Assembly: GCA_000620545.1 (NCBI GenBank)
Contig: JIBA01000003.1
Span: 96,866-160,865 of the forward strand
Length of the DNA stretch: 64,000 nucleotides
Source of the DNA: Intrasporangiaceae bacterium URHB0013
GTDB lineage: Bacteria; Actinomycetota; Actinomycetes; Actinomycetales; Dermatophilaceae
Reading direction: 5' to 3'
A program made the position numbers and the translations under genes. The notes beneath the pieces were generated by a model. It was not told the DNA's origin, searched no databases, and saw only the letters and a program-made list of their open reading frames with translations. Below are positions 26,274 through 34,715 of the stretch, piece after piece (the stretch's first letter is position 1; each line of letters starts with the position of its first letter).

Positions 26274-28738
26274 GAGAGGCTCCAGGGTCGGATGGCGTTG
26301 GCCTCGTCCACGAGGGGAACGCGCTCGGACAGGTCAGGGGTGCGCTTGGCCAGCTCGCGCAGGGCCTCCTCGAGCCCGGTTCGCAGGCCGTTGGGGGTGC
26401 CCTTGTGCTCGCCGAGGCGGACGTCGGCCTTGTTGCCGCTCTTCTCCACCGTCGCAAGCGCCTCACGGTAGATGAGCGTCGTGAGCTCGGCCCGGCGCCG
26501 CGCCGACAGCGACGTGTCGTCGAGGGTGCGCAGGGCCTCGGCGAGGTCGGGCAGTCCCCGGTTCGCCTTGGTGAGCAGCTCGGCGAGCCCCGCACGCGCC
26601 GTGCGGTAGGCGCTCGACTGGACCGGGACGAGGCGGTATGCCGCCACGGCGCCCTCCACGTCGGTGCGTGCCGCCCGGATGCGGGCGAGTCCGAAGGCCG
26701 CCATCGGCACGTAGGTCGCGTCGGTGCGGGCGCACGCCACGTAGAGGTTCTCGGCGACGGCGTCGTCACCGGCCTGCTCCGAGGCCTGGGCGAGCGCCAG
26801 CTTCGGGGCCAGCTCGCCCGGCACCTGCCCGTAGACGGCGTTGAACGCGGCCTGGGCCGCGCGTGCGTCGCCTCGCTCGAGGGCGGCAAGACCCTGGATC
26901 CAGACGGCTCGCCACTCCCACGGGTCGGCCCTGAGCAGCTCGCCCGCGGTGGCCTCTGCGATGTCGGGCTGGCCCGCGTCGAGGGCGGTGCGGGCCTGCT
27001 CGAGCAGCACCTCGGTCGTGCGCACCGCCGCGCGCCGGAGGGTGGCGAGGCGTTCCTCCGGGGAGCCGGCCACGGTGGTCAGCCAGCCGGTCTGCGGGTC
27101 GTGCGGATCCCGGCGCAGTGCCGGCAGGTTGCGCCAGTCGTCCGGTTCGACGCCCGGCGTCGGCACGTCGAACAGGAGCGAGCTGACCGTCGTCGAGGCG
27201 GCGCCCGAACCGCGGTCGAGGGCGACGACCTCGCGCAGCACGCCCACCATCTGCGAGCGGAGCTCGTCGGCGGAGACGAAGCGGTCGTCGCGGTTGGGCG
27301 CGCAGGCCTTGGCGACGAGGCGGTAGAAGGAGTCGTACCGCTGGAAGACCGGCACGGTGTCCTGGGCCGGCAGGGTGTTGAGGTAGGTGGTCTGGTAGCC
27401 GCGGAACTCCATCGTCAGCACGACGAGCGTCCGGCCGATCGTGTAGATGTCCGAGGCCACGGAGACGCCGAGCTCGGCGACCTCGGGGGCCTGGTAGCCC
27501 ACGGTGCCGAAGATGGCCGAGTCGTCGTCGTCGGCCCGGCGCACGCCGCCGAGGTCGATGAGCTTGACCTCGTCGCCCACCTGGATGATGTTGTCGGGCT
27601 TGAAGTCGCAGTAGACGAGCCCGAGGTCGTGGAGGTACTGGAACGACGGCAGGATCTCGAGGATGTAGGCGAGAGCCTGGTCCACCGGCAGCGGGTCGTA
27701 CTTCCCGGCGGCCTGGAGGCGCTGCTTGAGGATCGACTTGAGCGACGTGCCGCCGACGTACTCCATGACGATGTAGCCGGCGTCGTCGTGGGTCACGAAG
27801 TTGTAGATCTCGACGATGCTCGGGTGCGACACCTGCGCGAGGAAGCGCTGCTCGGCGATCGCCGCGGCCAGGGCGTCGGGGTCGGCCGAGTTGAGCAGGC
27901 CCTTGAGCACGACCCACCGGTCGGAGACGTTCTTGTCGCGCGCGAGGTAGATCCAGCCGAGGCCACCGTGGGCGAGGCAGCCGGCGACCTCGTACTGCCC
28001 GGCGACGAGGTCGCCCGCCTTGAGCTTGGGGTCGAAGGAGAAGGGGTGGCGGCAGTTGGCGCAGAAGCCGGTGGTGCGGCCGGGCTTGCCGTCGCGTCCG
28101 CGACCGACGGGCTCGCCGCACTTGGGGCAGAAGCGCTTGTTCTCGGGCACCGACGGGTTGGTGAGCAGTGCCTTCTCGGCGTCGATCTCGGGCGCCGGCC
28201 GCACCGAGGTGATGCCGCCGCCGAGGCGGGCCGAGCGGAGCCGCTGTGAGCCCCCGGTGCGACGGGTGGCCACGGATCCGGCCTCGCGGGCGCGCTTGGA
28301 GCCCAGGGCGGCCGACGCGAGATTGCTCGATGCCGCGGAGCGCGTGGAGATCTCGGGCCCGACGCCTCCGGTGGCCCCGTTCGCGGCGATGACGCCTGCC
28401 CCACCGGCCTGGCCCGAGGGCGCGGCATAGCCCGCGACGCCGAGCTGGTCGGCCGGCGTGCCGCAGACGTTGCAGTAGCCCGCCTCGATCGTCCCGCTGC
28501 AGCCGGGTTGCTGGCAGGCGCCGCCCTCGGGGATCGAGGGGGTGACGGCCGGTGCCGCGGCGCGTGCGGGGGGCCCGACGGGGTCGGCAGGGCCGGTGGG
28601 GCCGGCGGAACCCGGAGTCCCGCGCCCTCCCACCGAGGCGCTGACGACGGGGGCGGGGGTGGACCCGGCGGCCATGCCGCAGACGTCGCAGTAGCCGTCG
28701 ATGATCGTTCCGGTGCAGCCCGGTTGCGTGCAGTTCAT
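26270..28738 (-). CDS. pknG: PknG-type serine/threonine protein kinase
   Basis: Soluble kinase of 822 residues that in mycobacteria links amino-acid availability to glutamate metabolism. Order: two extra zinc ribbons (about 3-21 and 75-93), rubredoxin-like module (FCPKCGEPVG...GFCANC, about 203-229), kinase domain from about 241 (GQYEVAGCLAHGGLGWIYLA, Lys in VVLKG, YCDFKPDN instead of HRD, IDLGGV instead of DFG, as in PknG), and C-terminal TPRs (about 580-810). The N-terminal ribbons are an addition to the mycobacterial layout. It lies next to glnH and glnX as in mycobacteria, with one coiled-coil gene inserted. It overlaps both neighbours by 4 bp. Confidence 0.95.
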   Translation of the reverse strand: MNCTQPGCTGTIIDGYCDVCGMAAGSTPAPVVSASVGGRGTPGSAGPTGPADPVGPPARAAAPAVTPSIPEGGACQQPGCSGTIEAGYCNVCGTPADQLGVAGYAAPSGQAGGAGVIAANGATGGVGPEISTRSAASSNLASAALGSKRAREAGSVATRRTGGSQRLRSARLGGGITSVRPAPEIDAEKALLTNPSVPENKRFCPKCGEPVGRGRDGKPGRTTGFCANCRHPFSFDPKLKAGDLVAGQYEVAGCLAHGGLGWIYLARDKNVSDRWVVLKGLLNSADPDALAAAIAEQRFLAQVSHPSIVEIYNFVTHDDAGYIVMEYVGGTSLKSILKQRLQAAGKYDPLPVDQALAYILEILPSFQYLHDLGLVYCDFKPDNIIQVGDEVKLIDLGGVRRADDDDSAIFGTVGYQAPEVAELGVSVASDIYTIGRTLVVLTMEFRGYQTTYLNTLPAQDTVPVFQRYDSFYRLVAKACAPNRDDRFVSADELRSQMVGVLREVVALDRGSGAASTTVSSLLFDVPTPGVEPDDWRNLPALRRDPHDPQTGWLTTVAGSPEERLATLRRAAVRTTEVLLEQARTALDAGQPDIAEATAGELLRADPWEWRAVWIQGLAALERGDARAAQAAFNAVYGQVPGELAPKLALAQASEQAGDDAVAENLYVACARTDATYVPMAAFGLARIRAARTDVEGAVAAYRLVPVQSSAYRTARAGLAELLTKANRGLPDLAEALRTLDDTSLSARRRAELTTLIYREALATVEKSGNKADVRLGEHKGTPNGLRTGLEEALRELAKRTPDLSERVPLVDEANAIRPWSLS

Positions 28739-29973
28739 GGGCGGGGCCTCTGGGCTCGGGGTGCGGACGGACGGGGGGTGGTGCGCCCGGCACGCGGCTG
28801 GGGACGGGTCGCTGCGTCGACGTAGGCCTGGAAGGCGGCCGCGAGGGCACGGGCGCGGGTGATGGGTAGCGGCCGTGAGGCGAGGGTCTCGTCGAGACGT
28901 CGGCGCAGCTCGGTCACGTCGGCCTGCGCCTCGGGCGTCAGGGTCGCCGACGAGGCCATGGCGTTGACGGCACCCACGAGCCCCACGACCTCGTCGCGCT
29001 CGGCCAGCCCGGCGGCATACGTCTCGTGGGCGAGGTCAAGGGCGCGCGAGACCCGCTCCAGCTTCTCGCGGTATGCCGTGAGCTCGGCCGCCGCCTGCGG
29101 CACGGGTCCCAGCGCACGCACGTTGGGGATCGCGAGACGCGGCGCGGGGGTGATCGCCTCGAGGCAGGCGCGTTCGAGAGCTCGAATCGCGGCGGCGCGC
29201 GCGTCGAGCTCCTCGACCTGCTGCTGGGTGCGCACCCGGCTGCGGGCGGCGGAGGCTCGCTCGGCCGCGGCCACGATGAGGTCGCGCTCGAGCACGGCGG
29301 CGTCGATCTCGAGGGGGCCGATGATGCCGCCGACGTCGGCGCCGCGCCGAGCCCGCTCGACGAGGTCGCCCATCCGGCGGTCGAGCCGGGCGAGCTTCTC
29401 GGCCGCCTCGTCGCGGTGCGCACCGGCCGGCACGAGCGGGACCTGGTCGCGCGAGCGCTCGATCCCGGCGCGTACCAAGGTGATCCGCTGGGTTGCCTCT
29501 GCTGCTCCGGGCGCCAGGGAGGCGCGCGCCTGGAGGGTGCGGGTCAGTGAGTCGAGCAGCCGGCACGCCTCGGGCAGGCTCACCGCGAGCGAGCCGCTCG
29601 ACGGCAGCGACAGGTGCTCGGTCGTGTTGGAGTCGAGCCGTCCGTGGATCAGGGTCGAGAGCCGCTCGGCCTCGACGGGGCCGACGCGGCCGCCGTCGAA
29701 GGTCGTCTCGAGCAGGGTGAGCCGGTCGCTGACGGCCTTCCAGAACGTCAGCGCCACGGTGAGGTCGTTGGTGATCGCGACCTGCTCCGCCTGTGACAGC
29801 TTGAGGACCGCGCGGTCGACCTCGCCGAGGTCGGCCCGCCGCTGGGCCACCCACTCGCGCAGGGCGCCGAGGTACCTCTGGGCCTCGGCGGCCTGGACGG
29901 GCACACCGAGGCGCCCGGGCGCCACGGGCGCAGCGGTGCCCGGGTCGGGGTCGTTCCGTGGCACTGCCGTCAT
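28735..29973 (-). CDS. Coiled-coil protein between glnH and pknG
   Basis: Not recognised; 412 residues, mostly helical and rich in Ala, Leu, Arg and Glu, with long heptad-like stretches (VEELDARAAAIRALERACLE) and a basic Pro/Arg tail. There is no signal peptide or membrane segment. It sits exactly between the sensor pair and the kinase, with ATGA overlaps on both sides, so it is probably a stoichiometric adaptor of the PknG complex (inference). Confidence 0.8.
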   Translation of the reverse strand: MTAVPRNDPDPGTAAPVAPGRLGVPVQAAEAQRYLGALREWVAQRRADLGEVDRAVLKLSQAEQVAITNDLTVALTFWKAVSDRLTLLETTFDGGRVGPVEAERLSTLIHGRLDSNTTEHLSLPSSGSLAVSLPEACRLLDSLTRTLQARASLAPGAAEATQRITLVRAGIERSRDQVPLVPAGAHRDEAAEKLARLDRRMGDLVERARRGADVGGIIGPLEIDAAVLERDLIVAAAERASAARSRVRTQQQVEELDARAAAIRALERACLEAITPAPRLAIPNVRALGPVPQAAAELTAYREKLERVSRALDLAHETYAAGLAERDEVVGLVGAVNAMASSATLTPEAQADVTELRRRLDETLASRPLPITRARALAAAFQAYVDAATRPQPRAGRTTPRPSAPRAQRPRP

Positions 29974-30956
29974 CGCCCGTAGACCGGGGTCGGGGGCGCG
30001 GGCGCGGGGCCGAGCGGCTCTGCGAGCCAACGGTTGTAGATCGCCTTCCACTCGCCGTCGGCCTCGAGGTCGGCGATGACCCGGTTGACGTAGCGCGCGA
30101 GGTAGACGTCGGACCGGTTGAGGCCCAGGCCGTAGGGCTCGACGGTGATCGGCTTGGCGCTCGTGATGACGGTGTTGGGGTCCTGGGCCGCGAGGCCCGC
30201 GAGCACGGTGTCGTCGCCCGTGATGGCGTCGGCCTTGCCCTGCTGGAGCAGCACGAGGCATCCCGTGTGCGTCCCCGCCGTGACCACGACGGGGCCCTTG
30301 ACCTGCTGGAGCTTGGTCAGCGACGTCGTGCCCGCGGGCGCGCACACCCGACGTCCCTCGAGGTCGGTCAGGGCGAGGTCCGCGGCGCCCGGAAGGGCCT
30401 TGCTGACGAGGACCTTCTGCCCGGACCGGTAGTACTCGGCGGAGAAACCGATGTCCTTCCAGCGGGCGCACGTCATCGTCATGTTGCGCGCGACCATGTC
30501 GACCTCGCGGTCCTGGAGCAGCGGGATGCGGTCCCCGGCCGTGATGACCCGCAGCTGGAGCTTGCCTGGGTCGCCGAAGATCGCCTTGGCGACGGCTCGC
30601 GCCATGTCGATGTCGAAGCCCTGGATACCCCCCGAGAAGGGGTCGCGGGCGCCGAAGAGGTACGTGTCGGCCGAGACCCCGACCGTGACGTAGCCCTTGG
30701 AGATGATCTTGCGCATCGACGCGTCGGTGATCTCGCCGCGGCTGGGCAGGCTCGGCAGCGGGTCGTAGGACTGGGTCGCGTTGGTGCACGTCGGGGCTGC
30801 GACTGCTGGTGCGCTGCTCGACGGTTTGGGCGCCGTGGTCGCCGGCAGCTGCGTCTCGGCATACGTGACGCCTGAGCACCCGGCGAGGACTCCCAGGCCG
30901 GCGACGGCGACCAGGGTGGAGAGGCGACGGCGCAGCGTCGACGTCAGGGCGCTCAC
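29970..30956 (-). CDS. glnH: Amino-acid-binding lipoprotein GlnH
   Basis: Periplasmic-type binding protein, 328 residues. It has a lipoprotein signal (LVAVAGLGVLAGC, Cys at about residue 26) and a SBP_bac_3 domain (YVTVGVSADTYLFGARDP; GFDIDMARAVAK; AEYYRSGQKVLV). In mycobacteria GlnH binds aspartate/glutamate and signals through GlnX to PknG rather than serving transport; no ABC permease is nearby here, which supports the same role. The GTG start overlaps the glnX stop as GTGA. Confidence 0.92.
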   Translation of the reverse strand: MSALTSTLRRRLSTLVAVAGLGVLAGCSGVTYAETQLPATTAPKPSSSAPAVAAPTCTNATQSYDPLPSLPSRGEITDASMRKIISKGYVTVGVSADTYLFGARDPFSGGIQGFDIDMARAVAKAIFGDPGKLQLRVITAGDRIPLLQDREVDMVARNMTMTCARWKDIGFSAEYYRSGQKVLVSKALPGAADLALTDLEGRRVCAPAGTTSLTKLQQVKGPVVVTAGTHTGCLVLLQQGKADAITGDDTVLAGLAAQDPNTVITSAKPITVEPYGLGLNRSDVYLARYVNRVIADLEADGEWKAIYNRWLAEPLGPAPAPPTPVYGR

Positions 30957-32287
30957 CGGTACTCCTCGATCCGCTGGCCGACTCCTCGGACGATGAGCCA
31001 CGACGCCGCGAGCGCCGCGAGGGCGACGATGAACGCGACGAGCGGTGCGCTCCCGCCGAGGTCCTTCAGCGTGGCGACGGTCGTGGTGGCGGCTTGGTCG
31101 CGGTCCTGCGTCACGGCGACGTCGAACGCGTCGAAGGTCGTTGCAGCGCCGCCGGGAGCCGTGCTCGTCGACAGCTTGACCGCGTCGTCCCACCTGCCCC
31201 CGTTGTCGAGGGAACGCACCTTGACGTGGGCGTCGACGTAGGCCTGCCAGGACCGCGTCAGCTCGGCGGACTGGTCGGTCTTCGCCAGGCCGGCGTCGAC
31301 GGCCGTGCGGTTGGTCTTCCACGCGGCCTCGTTCGCAGCGCCGGACCCGCGCTTGATGAGGGTCAGGCTCTCGTTCGCCCGGGCGTCGTTGCCCGCTGTC
31401 GTCACGTTGGCAAGGGCGACGGCCCGCTCGTAGTCGCCGCGGGACACGTCACGGGTCGCCGTGCTGATGCCCGTGATGACGGTGGCGGTGACGAAGAGGG
31501 CCACGAGCAGCAGCGCGATCGCCCCGGTCAGCGACGGGTTGAGGTAGCGGTGCGTGCGCTTGGCGAGCCACACGGCAAGGGCCACCAGACCGATGAGCGA
31601 GACGACGCCGATGAGGAGCTGGACGGTCGAGTTGCTGCGCTCGAACTCCATCCTCGCTCGCTCCTCGTTGGCCTTGACGACCTGCGCCACGATCGGGATG
31701 GCGTCGGCGCGGAGCCCGGTGCTGGCCTGCGTGAGGTACTGCGCACCGACCGGCAGGCCGAGGCGGTTGTTGGAGCGGGCCTGCTCGACGAGGGCGGCAT
31801 ACGTCTGCACGCGCTCGGCGAGCACACCGAGCGCCTTGCCGTCGGCGGGCTGGGCAGCGGCGGCCGCGGCGATGCCCGAGGCCACGCGGGCCATCGCGCC
31901 CTCATACCTGGCGCGGGAGTCCGCGGACTCGAGGCCGCCGACGAGGAAGGCGTTGGTGGCCACCGCATCGGCGCGGAGGAGGTCGACGTGGATGGACTGC
32001 ACCCGGACGACCTGCGCACTGTTGTTGGCGGCGCGCTCGACGGCGGACTGCGAGGCGAGGAGCGCGTTGGCGCTGACGCCACCGAGCAGCACCGCGGCGA
32101 TGACGCCGAGGAGGCCGAACAGTCGCATCCGGCCCGGGGTGCCGTGGAGCAGCCGTTCGGCGACGCCACGCGCGCCGGGGATGCTGCCGGCGATGGTGCG
32201 CGGCGTGCGGTTGGCCTGGCCGGCGGGCGCGCCGGACGAGGCACCCGCCGGGATGGCGACGGGGATGTTCGTCGTCGGTGCGCTCAT
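30953..32287 (-). CDS. glnX: Transmembrane sensor protein GlnX
   Basis: Membrane protein of 444 residues thought to relay GlnH occupancy to PknG. It has a cytoplasmic Pro/Ala N-terminus, then four membrane segments (about 55-77, 222-243, 250-275 and 415-435) with two large helical extracytoplasmic regions between them (about 78-220 and 276-410), like chemoreceptor sensor domains. A short basic tail ends RGVGQRIEEYR. The glnX-glnH-pknG order is that known from mycobacteria. It overlaps the AAA+ gene by 4 bp. Confidence 0.9.
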   Translation of the reverse strand: MSAPTTNIPVAIPAGASSGAPAGQANRTPRTIAGSIPGARGVAERLLHGTPGRMRLFGLLGVIAAVLLGGVSANALLASQSAVERAANNSAQVVRVQSIHVDLLRADAVATNAFLVGGLESADSRARYEGAMARVASGIAAAAAAQPADGKALGVLAERVQTYAALVEQARSNNRLGLPVGAQYLTQASTGLRADAIPIVAQVVKANEERARMEFERSNSTVQLLIGVVSLIGLVALAVWLAKRTHRYLNPSLTGAIALLLVALFVTATVITGISTATRDVSRGDYERAVALANVTTAGNDARANESLTLIKRGSGAANEAAWKTNRTAVDAGLAKTDQSAELTRSWQAYVDAHVKVRSLDNGGRWDDAVKLSTSTAPGGAATTFDAFDVAVTQDRDQAATTTVATLKDLGGSAPLVAFIVALAALAASWLIVRGVGQRIEEYR

Positions 32288-33900
32288 GCGGTGTCCTCGT
32301 GGTCGTTCACGCTCGTGTCGTGCTGCTCCGAGACTGCCTCATCGGTGCCCGCCGGACCATCAGGGTCTGCCCTGACCGCCGCCGGATCCTGCTCGGGCTC
32401 GTCGCTCGGGCTGGGCTCGTCGGGCTGCTCGGTGAAGTCGTCTGCAGTGAGTAGACGCAGGTCGTCGCGCGTCGGCTCCGTCGCGTCCTTGAGGCGCCAC
32501 GCGTGGCGGCCGACGGCGTGCTCGAAGAGGTTGCGCGAGAAGCGGCCGTTGCCGAACGCCGGCGTGCGCGGGGTGGCCTGGAGCTGGTGCCGGACGCGGG
32601 TGCGCGCGTCGTCGGTCAGCTCGTAGTCGCTGCCGCCGGCAATGGAGTCGAGGATCGCGAGCAGCTCGTCGTCGGAGTAGTCGTCGAACTCGATCGTCGT
32701 CGTGAACCGGCTTGCCAGACCGGGGTTCTGTGCGATGAAGCCGACCATCGGGTCGGGGTAGCCGGCCACGATGACGACGAGGTCCTCGCGGTGGTCCTCC
32801 ATCTCCTTGACGAGTGTGTTGACGGCCTCCTGGGCGTACTGGTCGCCGGTCAGGGCGTAGGCCTCGTCGATGAAGAGCACGCCGCCGCCCGCCCTGGCGC
32901 AGACCTCCGCGGTCTTCATCGCGGTCTGCCCGACGTAGCCGGCGACGAGCTCGCTGCGGTCGACCTCGACGAGCTGGCCGGTAGGCAGCAGCCCGAGTGC
33001 CTTGTAGATGCCGCCGACGAGCCGCGCGACGGTGGTCTTCCCGGTGCCGGGGTTGCCGACGAAGATGAGATGGCGGCCCATCTTCGGTGCCTTGAGGCCG
33101 GCCTCCGTGCGCATCTTCTCGACCGTGAGCAGCGCGACCTGGCGGTGGATCTCCTTCTTGACGCGCTCCAGACCGATCATCGCGTCGAGCTCGGCGAGGA
33201 GCTCCTCGACGGACTTCTCGGGCTCGGTCGGCGTCTCCGGCTCGGCGGCCGAGCCCGCGGGGGCAGCCGTCGCCGTGGCGGCGTTGCCCGGAACACCAGC
33301 CGAGTCGCCTTGTGCGGCAGGGCGGTCCGGAGGGGCGACGCCGACCGGCCTGGGGTCCACGGGTCCGATGACGCTCGGACGCATGGTGTCGGGTGAGCCC
33401 AGACCCAGCCCCGGGATGCCGCCGTGGAATCGGCCATCTGCGCCGGACCCGCTCCCGGGGAACGCGGGCACGCGCTGTGACGGGAGGCGTGCGGCGGCGA
33501 GGTAGGCACCGGAAGCGGCCGACGCGTTGGCGATGACCCAGATCGGCGCGGTGCCGAGCATCACCGCCGACGACGCGACCTCGGTCAGCGCCTCGGCGTA
33601 CTCGGCCGCGAGAGTGTGGTCGGAGGCGACGAGGGCCTCGAGCAGGTCGGTCGGTGCGCCGCGCCAGCGCCGGCCACGTGAGGCCGCGTCGAAGAAGGCC
33701 TCGTTGATGCGGGCCAGGTCGGTGAGGCCGGGGTGGGCGACCTCGGCCCAGGCGGGAGCGGCGCCGGGCACGGCCTCGGCCAGGGCGGCAGCGACACGCA
33801 GGCCCTCGTCGCGGGCCGCAGTCGGGTCGAGACCGGCCTCGGCGGCGACGTCAGTCAGCTGGTCCAGGCTCTCGGCGAGACGGGACTCGTCAGTGTTCAT
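32284..33900 (-). CDS. AAA+ ATPase of the CbxX/CfqX (EccA-like) family
   Basis: Cytoplasmic remodelling ATPase, 538 residues. The N-terminal helical region (about 1-230) ends in an Ala/Pro/Gly linker. The AAA+ domain (about 232-490) has Walker A GNPGTGKTT, Walker B VLFIDEAYAL, an arginine-finger region (NPGLASRF) and sensor 2. It is followed by an acidic tail. Relatives include the RuBisCO activase CbxX and EccA of type VII secretion; no type VII genes are present here. Its membership of the kinase operon suggests it remodels a complex of that system. Confidence 0.88.
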   Translation of the reverse strand: MNTDESRLAESLDQLTDVAAEAGLDPTAARDEGLRVAAALAEAVPGAAPAWAEVAHPGLTDLARINEAFFDAASRGRRWRGAPTDLLEALVASDHTLAAEYAEALTEVASSAVMLGTAPIWVIANASAASGAYLAAARLPSQRVPAFPGSGSGADGRFHGGIPGLGLGSPDTMRPSVIGPVDPRPVGVAPPDRPAAQGDSAGVPGNAATATAAPAGSAAEPETPTEPEKSVEELLAELDAMIGLERVKKEIHRQVALLTVEKMRTEAGLKAPKMGRHLIFVGNPGTGKTTVARLVGGIYKALGLLPTGQLVEVDRSELVAGYVGQTAMKTAEVCARAGGGVLFIDEAYALTGDQYAQEAVNTLVKEMEDHREDLVVIVAGYPDPMVGFIAQNPGLASRFTTTIEFDDYSDDELLAILDSIAGGSDYELTDDARTRVRHQLQATPRTPAFGNGRFSRNLFEHAVGRHAWRLKDATEPTRDDLRLLTADDFTEQPDEPSPSDEPEQDPAAVRADPDGPAGTDEAVSEQHDTSVNDHEDTA

Positions 33901-33903
33901 GCA

Positions 33904-34521
33904 TCACTCCGGCGGGGCCAGCGGGTGGGTGGAGGGGGTGGACGGGGTGCTGACGGCACCGGACGCGCCCGGGGTCCCGGCAGGGCCGACCTCGGGCGGG
34001 GGTGCGACGCGGATCGGGTCGGGGCCGAGCCCGAGCGCGCCACCCTCCGACGGCTGCCCGAACTTCTGCTCGAGGAACGCCCCGTGCACGATGATCGCCT
34101 CGGCGTCGGCACGGCATACGGCGTCGTAGACCTTGTCCATCGTCGTGCCGAGCAGGTCGAGCTGGTCGACGAGGAGCATGACCGAGCTCTTGCCCGCCGC
34201 GATGGGACGGGTGTCGGCCCAGTCGCGGGGGAGGCGCAGGTAGTTGCCGATGGCGACCGGGAGGTAGTCGGTGGCGGTGGCCATGACGCTGTAGCCCTGG
34301 CTGCTGCCGAGCCCGAGGTTGGCCAGGCGCGGCAGGGTCTGGCGCACGATGCGGGTGACGCGCAGCAGGCGGGAGAGCACGACACCGGGCACCTTGCCCT
34401 CGCGAGCCTGTGCCTCGATGGCGTCGAGCGCCCCGAGCAGCTGCTCGGTGGTGGGTGGGCCGGAGCGCACGGGTTCTGGTGCCTCCGGACCGTCCAACCC
34501 GAACCACGACCGGATACCCAC
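33904..34521 (-). CDS. Conserved hypothetical protein between telA and the AAA+ gene
   Basis: Family not recognised; 205 residues. A helical core (about 25-165; QTLPRLANLGLGSSQGYSVM, TATDYLPVAIGNYLRLP) is followed by a Pro/Gly-rich tail ending TPSTHPLAPPE. TelA proteins elsewhere often pair with XpaC-type helical proteins; the position suggests an analogous role, but sequence similarity is not clear to me. The GTG start has AGGGG about 9 bp upstream and lies 3 bp before the AAA+ gene. Confidence 0.75.
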   Translation of the reverse strand: MGIRSWFGLDGPEAPEPVRSGPPTTEQLLGALDAIEAQAREGKVPGVVLSRLLRVTRIVRQTLPRLANLGLGSSQGYSVMATATDYLPVAIGNYLRLPRDWADTRPIAAGKSSVMLLVDQLDLLGTTMDKVYDAVCRADAEAIIVHGAFLEQKFGQPSEGGALGLGPDPIRVAPPPEVGPAGTPGASGAVSTPSTPSTHPLAPPE

Positions 34522-34715
34522 TGCCTTGTCCCCTCTGGTGTGTCGCGCGGGCCGACCATCGGCCGGCCACGCACATCCTGCTCCACGGGTCGCGCCACGG
34601 CGACCCCGCCTCACCCGCGTCGCGGGCCGCTCACCGGCTCTCGGTCATCAGCCGCTCTCCGCCGTCCTCCAGGGCTCGCGGCCGCGCACTCGCTCGGGCT
34701 CGTTCATCGGCTCGC

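Noticed and set aside
29970..30956. GlnH as part of a glutamine ABC importer
   Set aside because: No permease or ATPase gene lies nearby; it is embedded in the glnX-pknG signalling operon.
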